Shown one piece after another: positions 23,839-34,920 of a stretch of DNA of 48,554 bases; position 1 is the first letter of the stretch, and each line of letters starts with the position of its first letter. Where the stretch lies: assembly GCF_001039355.2 (NCBI RefSeq), contig NW_019775792.1, forward strand, positions 124,948 to 173,501. The letters run 5' to 3'. Source of the DNA: Lingula anatina. Lineage: Eukaryota > Brachiopoda > Lingulata > Lingulida > Lingulidae. Under the pieces are notes generated by a model that searched no databases, was not told where the DNA came from, and saw only the letters and a list, made by a program, of their open reading frames with translations. The translations under genes were made by a program, and so were the position numbers.

Positions 23839-25237
23839 GCAGTACTGGACAGTGAAAGTGGCCCTGCACCCATCGTCTACCCAGATTTTGTTGGCAAGGA
23901 AACCGAAGCTTTTGTTGAAGTCACAGCTGGAACGGGAGTGCTTCTTGGCCACATTGATAGAAGTTATTACTCCACCGACGGGACATTCGGCGTATTTATA
24001 ATTGCGACTGCTGCAATCGGCATTGCCTGTAAAAAGCATAAAATTAACTAGAATCATTTTCGTTCAATAAACTGATACGGATTAGGAAAAACTAGTCTGT
24101 TCGAATACAGGAAGCGTAGTGTTCAAGTGTCAACCAAGAATGAGATAAATAAATGAATGCAACGTGCCTGCATTCTCTGAATAAACAAAAGTTTAAAAAA
24201 ACTTCAATTAGTACCTCTATATGCGTTTTTAACTAAATGCCTTTCACATTAAAAAAAAAAATTACAAGGTAAACTTACTAAAATCTTTTTAAAAAGATTG
24301 CAATTTGAAATCATGTCTCTTTTTACTTCTTTATAGACATTTTGGTCACTCCAATTTTGATTAGGTTGTTAAAAGCGTTGTGTTTGCAAATTGTAACTCA
24401 ACAAATTGTTATCCCTCAAAAGTTTTTTTAAAAGGTGAACAAAACCTGGACGACAAAAGTAGGTTAACTATTTCTTAAATCCTTTTGATAACCATTTAAA
24501 CTACGTTTATGGATAAATTGCCAACTTACTCGTTTTCACATTTCTGCAGTTGAAATTGACGTAGAAGCGGGCTCTGCACCCGTGATTGACCCATAGACTA
24601 CAGCCATTTACAGCGAATGAGTATCCTGCGTCACAGGAGGATCTGGATCTCTTGGTCATCACACTGGCCGAAATACCTCGGACCCCCGTGCAACATGATT
24701 TGTATTGGTAACCATTGCTGTCACAGTCAAAGATCCCCGTTACGGCTGAGATAGGTAAAACAATGTTTGAAAAATGTTGATTAATTTTTTGTTGTTCTAT
24801 GTTTGTTAATACAAGAGTTACAAGCATTGGTGAATCGAAAAAAAAAGAGAAAAAAAGGAAGAAATTGCTGCATATTTACATGAATTGATTTTTCATAAAA
24901 CGCATCAATTGTAACGCATCAATTATTATTTCCACACGTTGACTTAAAAACATAGGCCTCCTTTATTACTAAAAAATCAAACTATAAAAGACGAAAATGA
25001 TCTCACAGATCTTCATCTCTAGCAAATGCTCATTAATGCAATGTAAAAAAAAACATTTGAAGCATTAAGTGAAGCACAATGTATTTTAACTTATAAGCGA
25101 AGAGTTAAGAGAATGAACTGGACCCCTTTTGACAATTTTCTTACAAAAGCTTATCTCAACATTGAATTTTTACCTTCGCTTGTACCCCACATCCCGATCA
25201 GGCAAAGACTAAATACAACCATCATTTGACCTTCCAT
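23815..25237 (-). CDS. Secreted protein with two DUF3011-like domains
   Basis: Three exons: 25174-25237 (signal peptide, MMVVFSLCLIGMWGTSEG), 24530-24745 and 23815-24026; 163 residues, all introns in phase 1 so each domain is one symmetrical exon. Each domain has the pattern CxSxxxxYxxC, then SRSSC, a hydrophobic stretch, WVxxGCRAxF and a late Cys. Domain 2 reads YAECPVGGV, HSRSSCD, IWVDDGCRATF; domain 1 reads YKSCCTGVRG, RSRSSCD, LWVNHGCRARF. This is the signature of bacterial DUF3011 (PF11218 as remembered), a small domain of unknown function. In animals such proteins would be extracellular, disulphide-bonded and possibly sugar-binding; that is inference. The protein ends RKCSC. Confidence 0.8.
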
Positions 25238-25604
25238 TTTCTCTTCTTCTGTATTTTCTCTCGGAGCTAAAAATGTCGTTCGTCTCAGATATCGAGAGCT
25301 TGATCGCAGCTTGAATGTCCAGTTCCATGTACGGCGCGACTTATATTCATTTGTAAGCGGATCTTGTGGACAAGCAAATTTTTGGCAATAAATTAAAGCG
25401 CAACAATTTTCTCGGGAACTAGATATTTTTAAGAGGTCGCATGGGAAGACCTTATTTCCGGCTGCGGTTAGAAATAAGATCAAAATCATCGGTCACTTTT
25501 CGTCTTTTGACTTGATATTTGACAGATATTTTTGATTTTCTCTCATATTCAAATTCTATACTCTCATACTCATATACTCTAATAATTAACAGTAATGATG
25601 TAGG

Positions 25605-25615
<11 letters not shown>

Positions 25616-25679
<64 letters not shown>

Positions 25680-25680
25680 N
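25616..25680. repeat. (TA)n microsatellite ending in an N
   Basis: About 32 TA units up to 25679 followed by one N; a typical place for an assembler to stop. Sequence between the two sides may be missing. Confidence 0.9.
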
Positions 25681-25736
25681 TTTCATTAAGACAAACATCG
25701 TTTAATTATTATTATTATACATTTCATTAACTACAG

Positions 25737-26264
25737 GAAGGTCTGGACAAAGGGGATAAACGGCGTTTTAAATTGCCCCGCTTCTTTAACCTTTTGGACG
25801 CTGACAGTGACGGTTTTGTGGACAAAGATGACTATGTCAACAGGGCTGTTGAAAGAGCAAGAGAATATTTTGGGGCGGAAAAGGTCAACGCTTTCAATGA
25901 GACTGTCTCCAAAGCGTGGTCGTCCTTTTGGCACATCCCCGAAGACAACTTTCTGGCAAGATTGGACGTGACGGATTTCATTTTGAGCGAAGTGGCACTA
26001 TATAATACCGACAGATATCAGCCGTTGGTCAAACTTTGGGCAAAGGGTGTATTTCAAGCAGCAGATGAAAACGATGATAAAGAGTTGAACGTCTTCGAGC
26101 ACAAAGCCTTCCTTCAAGTATTCAATGTTCACAAAGGCTTCAATGATTCATTCAGTTATGTCGACGAAAATCAAAGTGGTAGCATCGACAAAAAAGAGTT
26201 TGTCAAAGCCGGTGTTGATTATTTCTGCAACGGTTATGAAGATTCGTTGTTTTTTGGTGCATAA
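25737..26264 (+). CDS. EF-hand calcium-binding protein A, 5' exon(s) missing
   Basis: One exon starting in phase 0 after ACTACAG at 25737 (EGLDKGDKRR...) and ending in TAA at 26262-26264; 175 residues. It carries canonical EF loops DADSDGFVDKDD (residues 21-32 of the exon) and DENQSGSIDKKE near the C-terminus, plus a weaker DENDDKELNVFE loop. Spacing is like four-EF-hand sarcoplasmic calcium-binding proteins or calexcitins, with the second hand degenerate. By analogy with its two paralogues an upstream exon should give a hydrophobic N-terminus, but none is seen before the (TA)n/N seam at 25680. AATAAA at 26302 is a likely polyadenylation signal. Confidence 0.85.
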   Translation, partial: EGLDKGDKRRFKLPRFFNLLDADSDGFVDKDDYVNRAVERAREYFGAEKVNAFNETVSKAWSSFWHIPEDNFLARLDVTDFILSEVALYNTDRYQPLVKLWAKGVFQAADENDDKELNVFEHKAFLQVFNVHKGFNDSFSYVDENQSGSIDKKEFVKAGVDYFCNGYEDSLFFGA

Positions 26265-26301
26265 CATTAACAAACGCAATCCTATTTATATGGTTTTATG
26301 A

Positions 26302-26307
26302 AATAAA
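26302..26307 (+). terminator. Polyadenylation signal of EF-hand gene A
   Basis: AATAAA 38 bases after the stop codon of the gene. Confidence 0.6.
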
Positions 26308-26920
26308 CAGTTATTTATCTTTGAAATATTCAGTCAATAGTAGGAGATTTGTATAACACAACCTCATATTTAGAATAAATATTCAGAAGCCAATATTTTG
26401 TCATGTATTTATTTCGTTTCTTTTTCTTTGTAAAAAGTGGGGGTTCAAAAGAACACACAAGGTGTGGTTAAGATACATGGTACACACCATAAGCAAGAGT
26501 AAACCTCTGTACTTTCGCAATGCACATAAAATACGAATATTTTGGTCAACTCTTTCCGATTTACTCCAAGAAAAGACTCCAAAAGACTCCAAAAACATAT
26601 GGTCACAGGAGTTTCGAGATTGTTGCACCAATTGTATGGTCCAATTTATTAACGTAACAAATGTTTCTTTGAACGACTCTTATTACTGATCTAAAAAGAA
26701 TTTAAAAACCTTTTCATGAATATTTTGGTTAACATTTATCTCTCAGTTTTAAATAATTTCATAGTAGTTTTTAATTAATCTGTGTAGTTCTAGCTTTTAT
26801 ATGTAAGTGCAAACAGCGATGAGACGCAAGTGTAGTGCGGTTTTAAGAAATTCTTCTTCTTTTTCTTACAAGGTATAAATAGTGGGTATGATCTTCTCTA
26901 CAGTCCAACCCATGTCGCTT

Positions 26921-27345
26921 GTGCTCAGTAGGGTTAATACTATGGCTAAAAGATGGTTGCCCCATCTTCGGAACATTGCGCTTCTGCAACAACTGCACTC
27001 AACAGACGAGAACTGCGAACAAGTGCATTGTCACGATGAACATTAGTGTCCCTGAACTCACCTGCTGCAAATAGAGTGAGAAGTCTGTTTAAAATGTCAC
27101 GTGTTTAAGGAATTGATGTGCATTGCGAATGTGCTTGGGCAGGTTTAATACCAGAGCTTGAAGATGGTTGCTTCATCTTCGGAACATTGCGTTTTGTGCA
27201 ACAAGTACACTCACCAGATGAAAACTGTGAGCAAGTGCACTGTCACGCTGAAACCTGTCAATGTAGTATCCCGGTGGTCACCTCTTGCTAATTGAGAGAG
27301 ATGTCTGTTGAAAATGTCACGTGTGGAAGGAATTGATAGTTCTAT
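26921..27345 (+). repeat. Tandem duplication of a Cys-rich exon-like unit
   Basis: Two units of about 195-215 bp, roughly 26921-27125 and 27142-27345, about 75-80% alike by eye. Each begins with an acceptor-like CAG/TAG and opens a phase-1 frame. Unit 2 gives DGCFIFGTLRF, then NCEQVHCHAETCQCSI and a stop after TSC. Unit 1 gives DGCPIFGTLRFCNNC and a stop after LTCCK. The units differ in frame by a one-base indel after GTLRF. This looks like duplicated terminal exons of a small secreted Cys-rich protein, partly decayed. No matching signal-peptide exon was located. Confidence 0.5.
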
Positions 27346-27480
27346 TCTATATACTTTGCAAGAGTATAGTGTACTTTCGCTTGCGGTGTGTTTTTCTTCC
27401 TTGTACCGAGAGCATATACGTCACTCACCAAAGGGTTATAAACGACAAATGTTTACAAAGTAATAATAAACCAAAGATAC

Positions 27481-27505
27481 AAAAAAAAAAAAAAAAAAAA
27501 AAAAA
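27481..27505. repeat. Poly-A tract
   Basis: 25 A residues in intergenic DNA; may be the tail of an old retroposed sequence on the plus strand, but no source was recognised. Confidence 0.8.
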
Positions 27506-27638
27506 GGAAAAGAAAATTAAGGGTTCTGTATATTTATTTCATAATAGCATATCTCGTTATCCAAATCTTGTAATATTGACATTGAATATTTCAAAGATAA
27601 TTCACAATACCAAATGAATAGGACTGTGTTTGTTAATA

Positions 27639-29238
27639 TTACTCGCCATAAAACGAAGAATCATCATAACGGTTGCAAAAATAATCAACAGCGGATGTAA
27701 CAAACTCTTTTTTTGTCGATGCTTCTACTTTGATTTTCGTCGACAAAACTAAAAGACTTATAGAAGCCCTTGTGAACATTGGATGCTTGAAGGAAGGCTT
27801 TGTGCTCGAAAACGTTCAATTCTTCATCATCGTCTTCATCTGCTGCTCGAAATAAACCCTTTGCCCAATATTTGACCGACGGCTGAAACATGGTGGTGTT
27901 AAATACTGTCGCGTGAACTGAGATGAAATCCAACACGTCAAAGCATTGTTGAAAGTCGTCTTCTGGGGTGGACCAAAATGAAGACCACGCTCTGGAGACA
28001 GTCTCGTTGAAAGCGTTGATCTTTTCCGGCGCAAAATATCCAATGGCTCTTTCAACAGACCCGTTGATATATTCATGTTTGTCCACAAAGCCGTCATTGT
28101 CAGCGTCCAATAAGTTAAAAAAGCGGACCCATTTATCACGCCGTTTATCCCCTTCCTCCAGATCTTCCTGTAGTTTATAAAATGTGTCATAAAAACGTTT
28201 GTCTAAATGCTATTTAAGATTATTCATATAAAACTATTTGTGGAAGATACACATACTATCTACCCTAAGCGTGAATTTACAACATACTGTTGCGTAAAAA
28301 GACACTGATTCCACCATCTGTTGCCCCTAACAATTTTGGTACCAATCATTTGAACGTGACCACTGGAAACTGGTGTTAAATTGATATGTAGAATTCAATC
28401 ACACAAATATGGCCAACGACACCAAGATGAGGTTATTCCCCAGGATACACGGAGATATGTGCGTTTCTGCAACCAATCTAAACTATTTTATTCGTTGCTT
28501 ATTATCAAAATATTTGGCCAAGTCATATTCAGGACTCTTAGCAGCCAACTGCAGATTTACATTTATCTCATGGCAAGTTAGTTACATATGGTACATTTCG
28601 TAATTATTCTACGTTCGGTTTGGTATGACAAAAATCAGCCTTTATTGTCCTAATTTATATTAACCAACCTATATGTTTTGTTTTTGTAGTTGTTTTCATT
28701 TATGCATTAATGTGCTATGCGGACGAGAATAGAATGGATATGTAAGCTCATGCCAACATCATTTAAAAATGATACATCAATTAAAAAAACACCTTACCTT
28801 CTGACCATTCTGGTGTCCACTACATGACTTTCCCATTACATAATTCACAACCACCAACAGCAATAACCAGAGCAAACCTGAAAGAAACATGTTAATTGTA
28901 TGCGTAGAAAGTTAATTGTTAATGGATCTGCGTTCTGTGCGAAAGTGTTACGTATCAACACAGCATTTTACTTAAATAGGTTGTTTTCGGCTTAGTCAGA
29001 GGTGTATCTTACCAAATCGACTTTGAACACGTAGTAAATGGGGCCGGTCCAGGTTCATATACAAGAACAGTTATTCGTGCCCTCAATATTATTGGGCTTT
29101 CTTCCTTACGGGTGACGACTTATTATTTTTTTTTCATATTCACACACAACATACTATCTAAAAACTAATATACCTACCTGCTGTATTAAATTCCTGAATC
29201 ATTTGGTTTAATATTTTCCATGGTGTTTTCATTGCCAT
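27639..29238 (-). CDS. EF-hand protein B with hydrophobic N-terminus; frameshifted
   Basis: Three exons: 29178-29238 (MAMKTPWKILNQ), 28798-28877 (hydrophobic LLWLLLLVVVNYVM, then KSCSGHQNGQK) and 27639-28167, joined in phases 1 and 0. The hydrophobic run is 20 residues from the start and could be an uncleaved signal anchor or a signal peptide. The main exon matches paralogue A (RFFNLLDADNDGFVDKHEY). A run of seven A at about 27702-27708 has one base too many relative to A and C: read as is, translation leaves frame and stops at 27685; skipping one base restores the family C-terminus to TAA at 27639. In the last EF loop the invariant Gly is Arg (DENQSRSIDKK). Either a young pseudogene or a homopolymer error. 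Confidence 0.8.
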
Positions 29239-30875
29239 ACTGATGTAGAATGAGAAATAATTCCATCGGCTTTAAAGCACAATGAACGGTCTAGCTAGCA
29301 CGTGCACACCGGCTTACCATAGAATTATGACAATGAGCTATGATAAATGATTCCATTCAACACAATATTTAACAACCCATAAACCATGTTGATGCTGACC
29401 TTTGGTTGTGCGAATGCACAGAATGCTGAATAGATAAAGGTAATTTTGCTTTCCAAAACATTTTACGCCTGAGGTAAACTTAATTCTCTACTGAATAATA
29501 TAACAGACGGCTTTATTCACCAATCGACCCATTTACTCAGCTAGAATAACTGAATATTTTGATAAAATACAATCGCAATTTAACATACATTGCTGAAACG
29601 TGGTACGAATTTTTGTGGGCATTCTTTAACTGTTTATCTTCGCGCACAGTAAAAAGCCTGCAACCTTGTGATTCCCTGTGATAACGCAATGCAATGAAAC
29701 GGTAATAGACTGCATGTTATAGCCTCACGAAATCTAACCAAATATGGCGGACCCTACTTGAAGATATTATAAATGAATAATCCTTACTCAAATCCTAATA
29801 GAACTACCCCCCTTCACTGGTGACGAATGGCCTAGACACGTACATGATATTTATAACTTTCCAATTTACATAAAAAAGGTATTGTTAATGACTATATGTA
29901 TGAGGGATTGTCAAAATATGTATCAAAACCTTCTGTTGAACCTTAGATGTTCATATTGATACCTTGACTTTATGTTCCGACACGTTTATAACATCAGAAT
30001 TAAAACAAGAAGGAGATTAAGGCATTAATTGTAAATGATTAAAACATAAGAAGTGAAGTTTATTATTTTATATACTGCGTATTCCACATGGGTCTCAGTG
30101 CAGTAAAAATAGTTTGTCGGTATTTTCACCTTCCTGATGAGGATACAGCACAGCTGCCGCATAATGTGCTGACACCTACCAAACGATTAATACCTTTTAC
30201 TGACACAGCAGTAACATTCCCCCTACTTCAATCCATGCGTGCTGCTGTCAAAAGGGGTGGAGTGGGGGGGGGGGCAGAGGGTACCATTTATGAAGGACTG
30301 GCTGCTCCAAACGGAGCCGAGCCCACATCCACTGACTCTGAAAGTGGGCACTCTGATCACAAGGCCATATTATAATATTGTAATACTATATGTTTATGTT
30401 GAACTGATACATGTTTGACTGAATGGGTCTCTTTCTAAACGCAATGTTTTGGAAATCAACAACAACTGTGTCTTTTATTCATTTTATTTAAACAACAGAT
30501 AGACATCAGCACCAACATTACCTGTATGTCATACCCGTAGATAGGTTGTTAAATATTGTGTTGGCAAGCATCTTTTCTCATAATTTCTAAAACAGTATGA
30601 CAGTGAAAATGACTCGGAAAAAAAGAGAACAAATGTTTTTCGTGAATGTGGTACAAAATACTTGCCAGACAAAAGTGTGGATAGAGAAAAACGTCGTCGC
30701 CTTGAGCTGAAAAGAAGGGAGTCCAGTACTTTCAGATACGTGTTCAAATACGATTGGAGTCGGTATACTTCTAGAAGTATCGAAAACAACTTCATAATTA
30801 AACGATTCACTATATTGAGACATACCACAATTGCACGTCACAGAACGCAGAAATATTGACAGTTGACGTCCACGA
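29239..30875. other. Region between EF-hand genes B and C
   Basis: The two genes start divergently, so both promoters lie here. Apart from the SINE candidate no exon was seen. Confidence 0.5.
30088..30372 (-). mobile_element. Candidate tRNA-derived SINE
   Basis: Read on the minus strand from about 30372, the sequence has an A-box-like TTGTGATCAGAGTGCCC and, about 35 bases on, a B-box-like GGGCTCGGCTCC (consensus GGTTCGANTCC). It folds roughly like a degenerate tRNA. A body of about 200 bases follows. The plus-strand open frame here (30088-30375) is not convincing as a gene. The 3' end is not defined. Confidence 0.45.
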
Positions 30876-32322
30876 ATGATGTTTCTACTTCCACGTCTGG
30901 TTTGGTTGCTGTTGTCGGTGATTGTTTATGATGTAACAAGAACATACTCGTCTGTAACTAAGAATTGTCCAAAGGTAAGACGCTCTCGCCGTTGTATTTA
31001 AAGCTCACGCGTTAGTCAATGTATTGTTTTGATTTACACATCAACATGCATACATGCATATCTGGACGTTATAACGTACATTGCCAAGGTAGCCTTACTT
31101 CGAAAGTAAATCTTGGAGGATATGCTTACGTATACTGTTATTGTTCCTGTGCTGCTTTGAACGGTTTAAATTTCTGCAAACAATATTTTATTATTTGTGA
31201 ATTTTGCAAAATGTCTTTTTAAAGCAATTGCACAATATGGACTCTTAAATATTTTTCCTTAATTCAGTCGGGTCTTCAGAAATTAACTCTTGATTTCATG
31301 AATTGACCTGTCTCAGTAGAGTTGATTTTCACTGATTTTGCCTATACACACATTTTAGAGATCTCCATAACCCCTTTATATTCCCTATTTATATGCCAAA
31401 GTATCTGTACCCGTCTGCACATCAGCATGCCAAAACCGGTTCATCCTATCCATTTGAAATTGTAGTTTTAAAACAATGGGGCCGATTTGACGGCCATCCT
31501 TGCAGCATAAATATTGAACGAGTCATTCTAGTTCCAGTATCCACTAACTATGGGGTTAAAATAACAACTTCTACAGGGGTTGAGAGCAACCTTCAAGAGC
31601 TAAAATTTAATGCAAACATTTAATTCAATACTTTATAATTTTTAAATATAATATTCAAAAATAACTTATGATAAGCGCGTGTAAATATGACTGCTGACGT
31701 ACCAACAGATAAGCATATTATTTTATTATGCCTGATATAAACTAGAAATTATATAGACACACTATTTTATGGTACACTCTTTAAACTTCAGGAGCATGTG
31801 GCTGTAGGGCATGCATGGTATACAAAACTTCTTCACTATTTCACCTTATTGGATGTGGACAATGACGGAATTTTGGACCGCCGTGACTATGTTGACAGGA
31901 CTGTTGAAAGAGCTAGAATTTATTTTGGGGCCGACAAGATAAATGTTTTCAATGAGACTCTATCCAAAGGCTGGTTTACCTTCTGGTCCGTTCCAGAAGA
32001 CAAATGCAGAAAAAACGTAGACATAGAGAACGCCATTTGGATACACCTGCGTGGATTAGAAGGCAGGGAACTCGAAGAACCATCAAGCGTTTTATGGGAT
32101 AAGGGGGTATTTAAAGCAGCAGATGCCGATGAAGATGAAGGGATGAGCGTCAAAGAACACAAAGCGTTCTGTCAAGTATATAACGTACGAAAGGGCATCA
32201 ACGAGTCTTTTAGTTACATCGATGAAAACCAAAATGGTTGCATCGACCAACAAGAGTTCATTAAAGCAGCCGAGGATTTCTTTTACAACGTCAACAATGA
32301 GTCTTTGTTTTTTGGTGCTTGA
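30876..32322 (+). CDS. EF-hand protein C, secreted or membrane-anchored
   Basis: Two exons, 30876-30974 and 31792-32322, phase 0; 209 residues. The first exon encodes MMFLLPRLVWLLLSVIVYDV, a clear signal peptide or anchor. The second has EF loops DVDNDGILDRRD, DADEDEGMSVKE and DENQNGCIDQQE and ends SLFFGA, like paralogue A. The second EF region is degenerate. The layout is that of a sarcoplasmic-calcium-binding-protein-like fold, but with a secretory N-terminus, so it should act in the endoplasmic reticulum, at the cell surface or outside. It is the only complete, apparently intact member of the three. Confidence 0.87.
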
Positions 32323-32391
32323 CAGCCACATAGAGAATCTTATTTATAATTGATTTTCAAGATCGTATTTGAGGGGTTTTAATAATTTTCC

Positions 32392-32439
<48 letters not shown>

Positions 32440-32440
32440 T
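32392..32440. repeat. (AAT)n array, possible minus-strand retroposon tail
   Basis: Sixteen AAT units followed by TTTATTCAGCTCAAAG. Read on the minus strand this is CTTTGAGCTGAATAAA then (ATT)n, the form of a LINE/SINE 3' tail. Confidence 0.75.
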
Positions 32441-33058
32441 TATTCAGCTCAAAGAAATGGTTTACATTTACAGGCTCTCTAACTAATACAAACATTATAA
32501 GAATAATTTAAGTATTAAACTATGCTCATCCACGCAGGGATACACTATTATCATCACTTCTTAATAATTATACAGAAATGGAAATGATAACGTGAGATTT
32601 AATAAATATCCAGATGGCAACCAGAATTTTATTGTAATACTTGCCGTCCTATGACCTTTTGGTGATAACATAGCGCACACGGGTATGACATATAAGCTAG
32701 GGACCATATAAGCTAAGAGATTGTAACACCACAGACAAAAATCGTTCACATTTGCCACCGTTTATCATAGGTTATTTTTCTATATTTTAATAAAAATTAT
32801 GAAGCATTGGATTTTTGCAGATCACACTATACTATAGCATTATACCTGTTTTTAAAAATCACCACAGAAATGCAATTCTGATATTTTGTTAGGCCAGAGT
32901 CATGTTTTTGACAGAACTTCCACAAATTAAATAGACATTGGACAGAATATGTAAAAACGACTTTTGCATTACTCCCCCTGCTGAAAAATTGAATATTTTA
33001 CCTGGATGTAGCATTATGCAATATTGCATTTTCCATTTGTAGCAGATTGTGAAACGCC

Positions 33059-33060
<2 letters not shown>

Positions 33061-33113
<53 letters not shown>
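33061..33113. repeat. (AAT)n microsatellite
   Basis: About 17 AAT units in gene-free DNA. Confidence 0.95.
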
Positions 33114-33115
<2 letters not shown>

Positions 33116-34118
33116 CTATACATAAATAAAACTCGATCAAGGAAAAGCGGGCGTGTTCATAGATACAGAGGTATATATATGGCTGCTGCATTACATTATT
33201 GACAAGAGAATCTATAGAAATCCCACCCTGAACAGAAGGGTATTGAAAAGGATGAAATGTTGTCATCATAATTGCCTGTTGCACCCTGCAAAGTAACCTC
33301 CAATTAAAAGAAGAATTCACTCGACTTTATGCCCACTATATTCAAGAAAGATGCGCATCTTATTTTATCATGTCACTGAGACCTACATGTATTTTCAGTC
33401 TGCATGTTATTGGAGTCTTGCTGTTTGTGTTTCAGTCCATTTAATTATTCAAATCATAATCAGTGGTCCTCTTTTTCTTGGAAACGTTTTGGTGGGTCAG
33501 TGGGGAGGTCAGTTTTTATTTGTTTTAGGCCCTTAACTTTTTTTCCTCTGTATTTGAAAGTTGTTGTTCACTAATCAGTGCAGTTACTCCCCGAAATTTG
33601 ACTTAATTATCTTGATAACTTAAGTTTGACAGAACCTCATGTATAAAGCAAGCGTTGTACATTCACATTATCATCATGAATACATTCATTTTACTGTGCA
33701 CTTAGGGCTACATATGCCGTAGTGTCTCATTTATCAGACAATGCAACATGCATTTCTATATGAGTGCTTCATATTTATCATCACAAATTTACCTATACAT
33801 ACCCCAGTACACAAACTAGAGGCCTTATGTTTAAGCTTTATGAACGCCACACATAACTCAGATGCAACGAACTAAATTAAATGCACTTAATGGGATGATG
33901 GTATATTGGATAATGTGTTCTGTCACTATAAGCAGCATTTGATGGATTACTGCATAAGGTGACTGCTTGTTTTCGATAGGGGCGATCGTTACTCTCTTCC
34001 AGCCCAATACTTTGTTTTGCACCTAGAAATTCATGTAGACGGATTCACAGATAATGCAATCCTTCTGATCGAGCCTAATGTGCGTATTTGTAACTATGTT
34101 TGTCTTTGTCTTGCCACG

Positions 34119-34185
34119 TGTGATATTTGCGCTTCATGCATTGGCTTATTAAAGACAACATTGCATACATATATTCGATATACAT
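34119..34185. repeat. Dispersed direct repeat, copy 1
   Basis: CGTGTGATATTTGCGCTTCA and the following sequence through TATATTCGATAT is about 88% alike to 35806-35871. Confidence 0.8.
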
Positions 34186-34337
34186 ACCTAGGGATGTTAT
34201 ATGACCGTGGCGATATGATGATCACTGAAGTCTGTCCATTTAGGCAAGCTTCAGTGAAGATCGAGGGCAACCTCGAGCCGTTACCCAAAAATGTCTCGCT
34301 TCACTCGACATTTCTGCGTAGCGTCTCTCGGAAAACT

Positions 34338-34392
34338 CGGATTTAACCTCGATGTAGTCTAGAATTTCAAGACTACATCTTGGTTAAATCAG
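34338..34392. repeat. Hairpin: 22-bp inverted repeat with 9-base loop
   Basis: Left arm GATTTAACCTCGATGTAGTCT, right arm AGACTACATCTTGGTTAAATC, loop AGAATTTCA. Only two mismatches in the stem. Confidence 0.85.
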
Positions 34393-34670
34393 TCGAGGTC
34401 TCTTAAATGCTAAAAGCCAAAGACAGAGTGATCATGTGACCTTCTTGGCATCAAGAGAATAGTGACGTTGCTTGCGTTATATACCTACCAGTAGACAAAT
34501 CTAAAATCTCTCACGCTCTTAAAAAATTGGCATAAACTTTTCACGTTTAACAATTATTATTTATCATCTTATTACACTAAGCAATATCATATGGGTATGG
34601 TTTGAAAGCGGGAATTAGTTTATATTTAAACCACACGTGCATACAAATTATTAGTAAATCTATGGGAGTA

Positions 34671-34870
34671 TTCCCAGATGTTTAGATCGATCTATCCCCG
34701 TGGGGAGTCTCACTAGATTACCGTCAGATAATCCGGCTTAAATGTCCGTCCCGCCTAATTCAAGCTGTAAGGGGGTAATTAACTTTCGTGCCCGCTCGGC
34801 TGACAGCTATTTAGCGTGAACCCCCAGGGAGTTAGGTTGATCTATTTGGGATCGATCTAATCTCTGGAAA
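34671..34870. mobile_element. MITE family copy 1 (200 bp)
   Basis: Inverted termini TTCCCAGATGTTTAGATCGA and (complement of the right end) TTTCCAGAGATTAGATCGAT. The interior (GGGGAGTCTCACT, TCCGGCTTAAATGTC) is shared with 40668-40806. No coding capacity. Confidence 0.75.
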
Positions 34871-34920
34871 TGGGGTCTATAACTTTTAAGCGAGGGTTGT
34901 GTTATTTACCTTTTGTTTTT

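Noticed and set aside
25151-25489. Longer minus-strand frame upstream of the DUF3011-like signal peptide
   Set aside because: The ATG at 25237 gives a clean signal peptide; the upstream extension is not protein-like.
30088-30375. 95-codon plus-strand frame
   Set aside because: Overlaps tRNA-like A/B boxes on the other strand and a G-tract; composition looks like a repeat.
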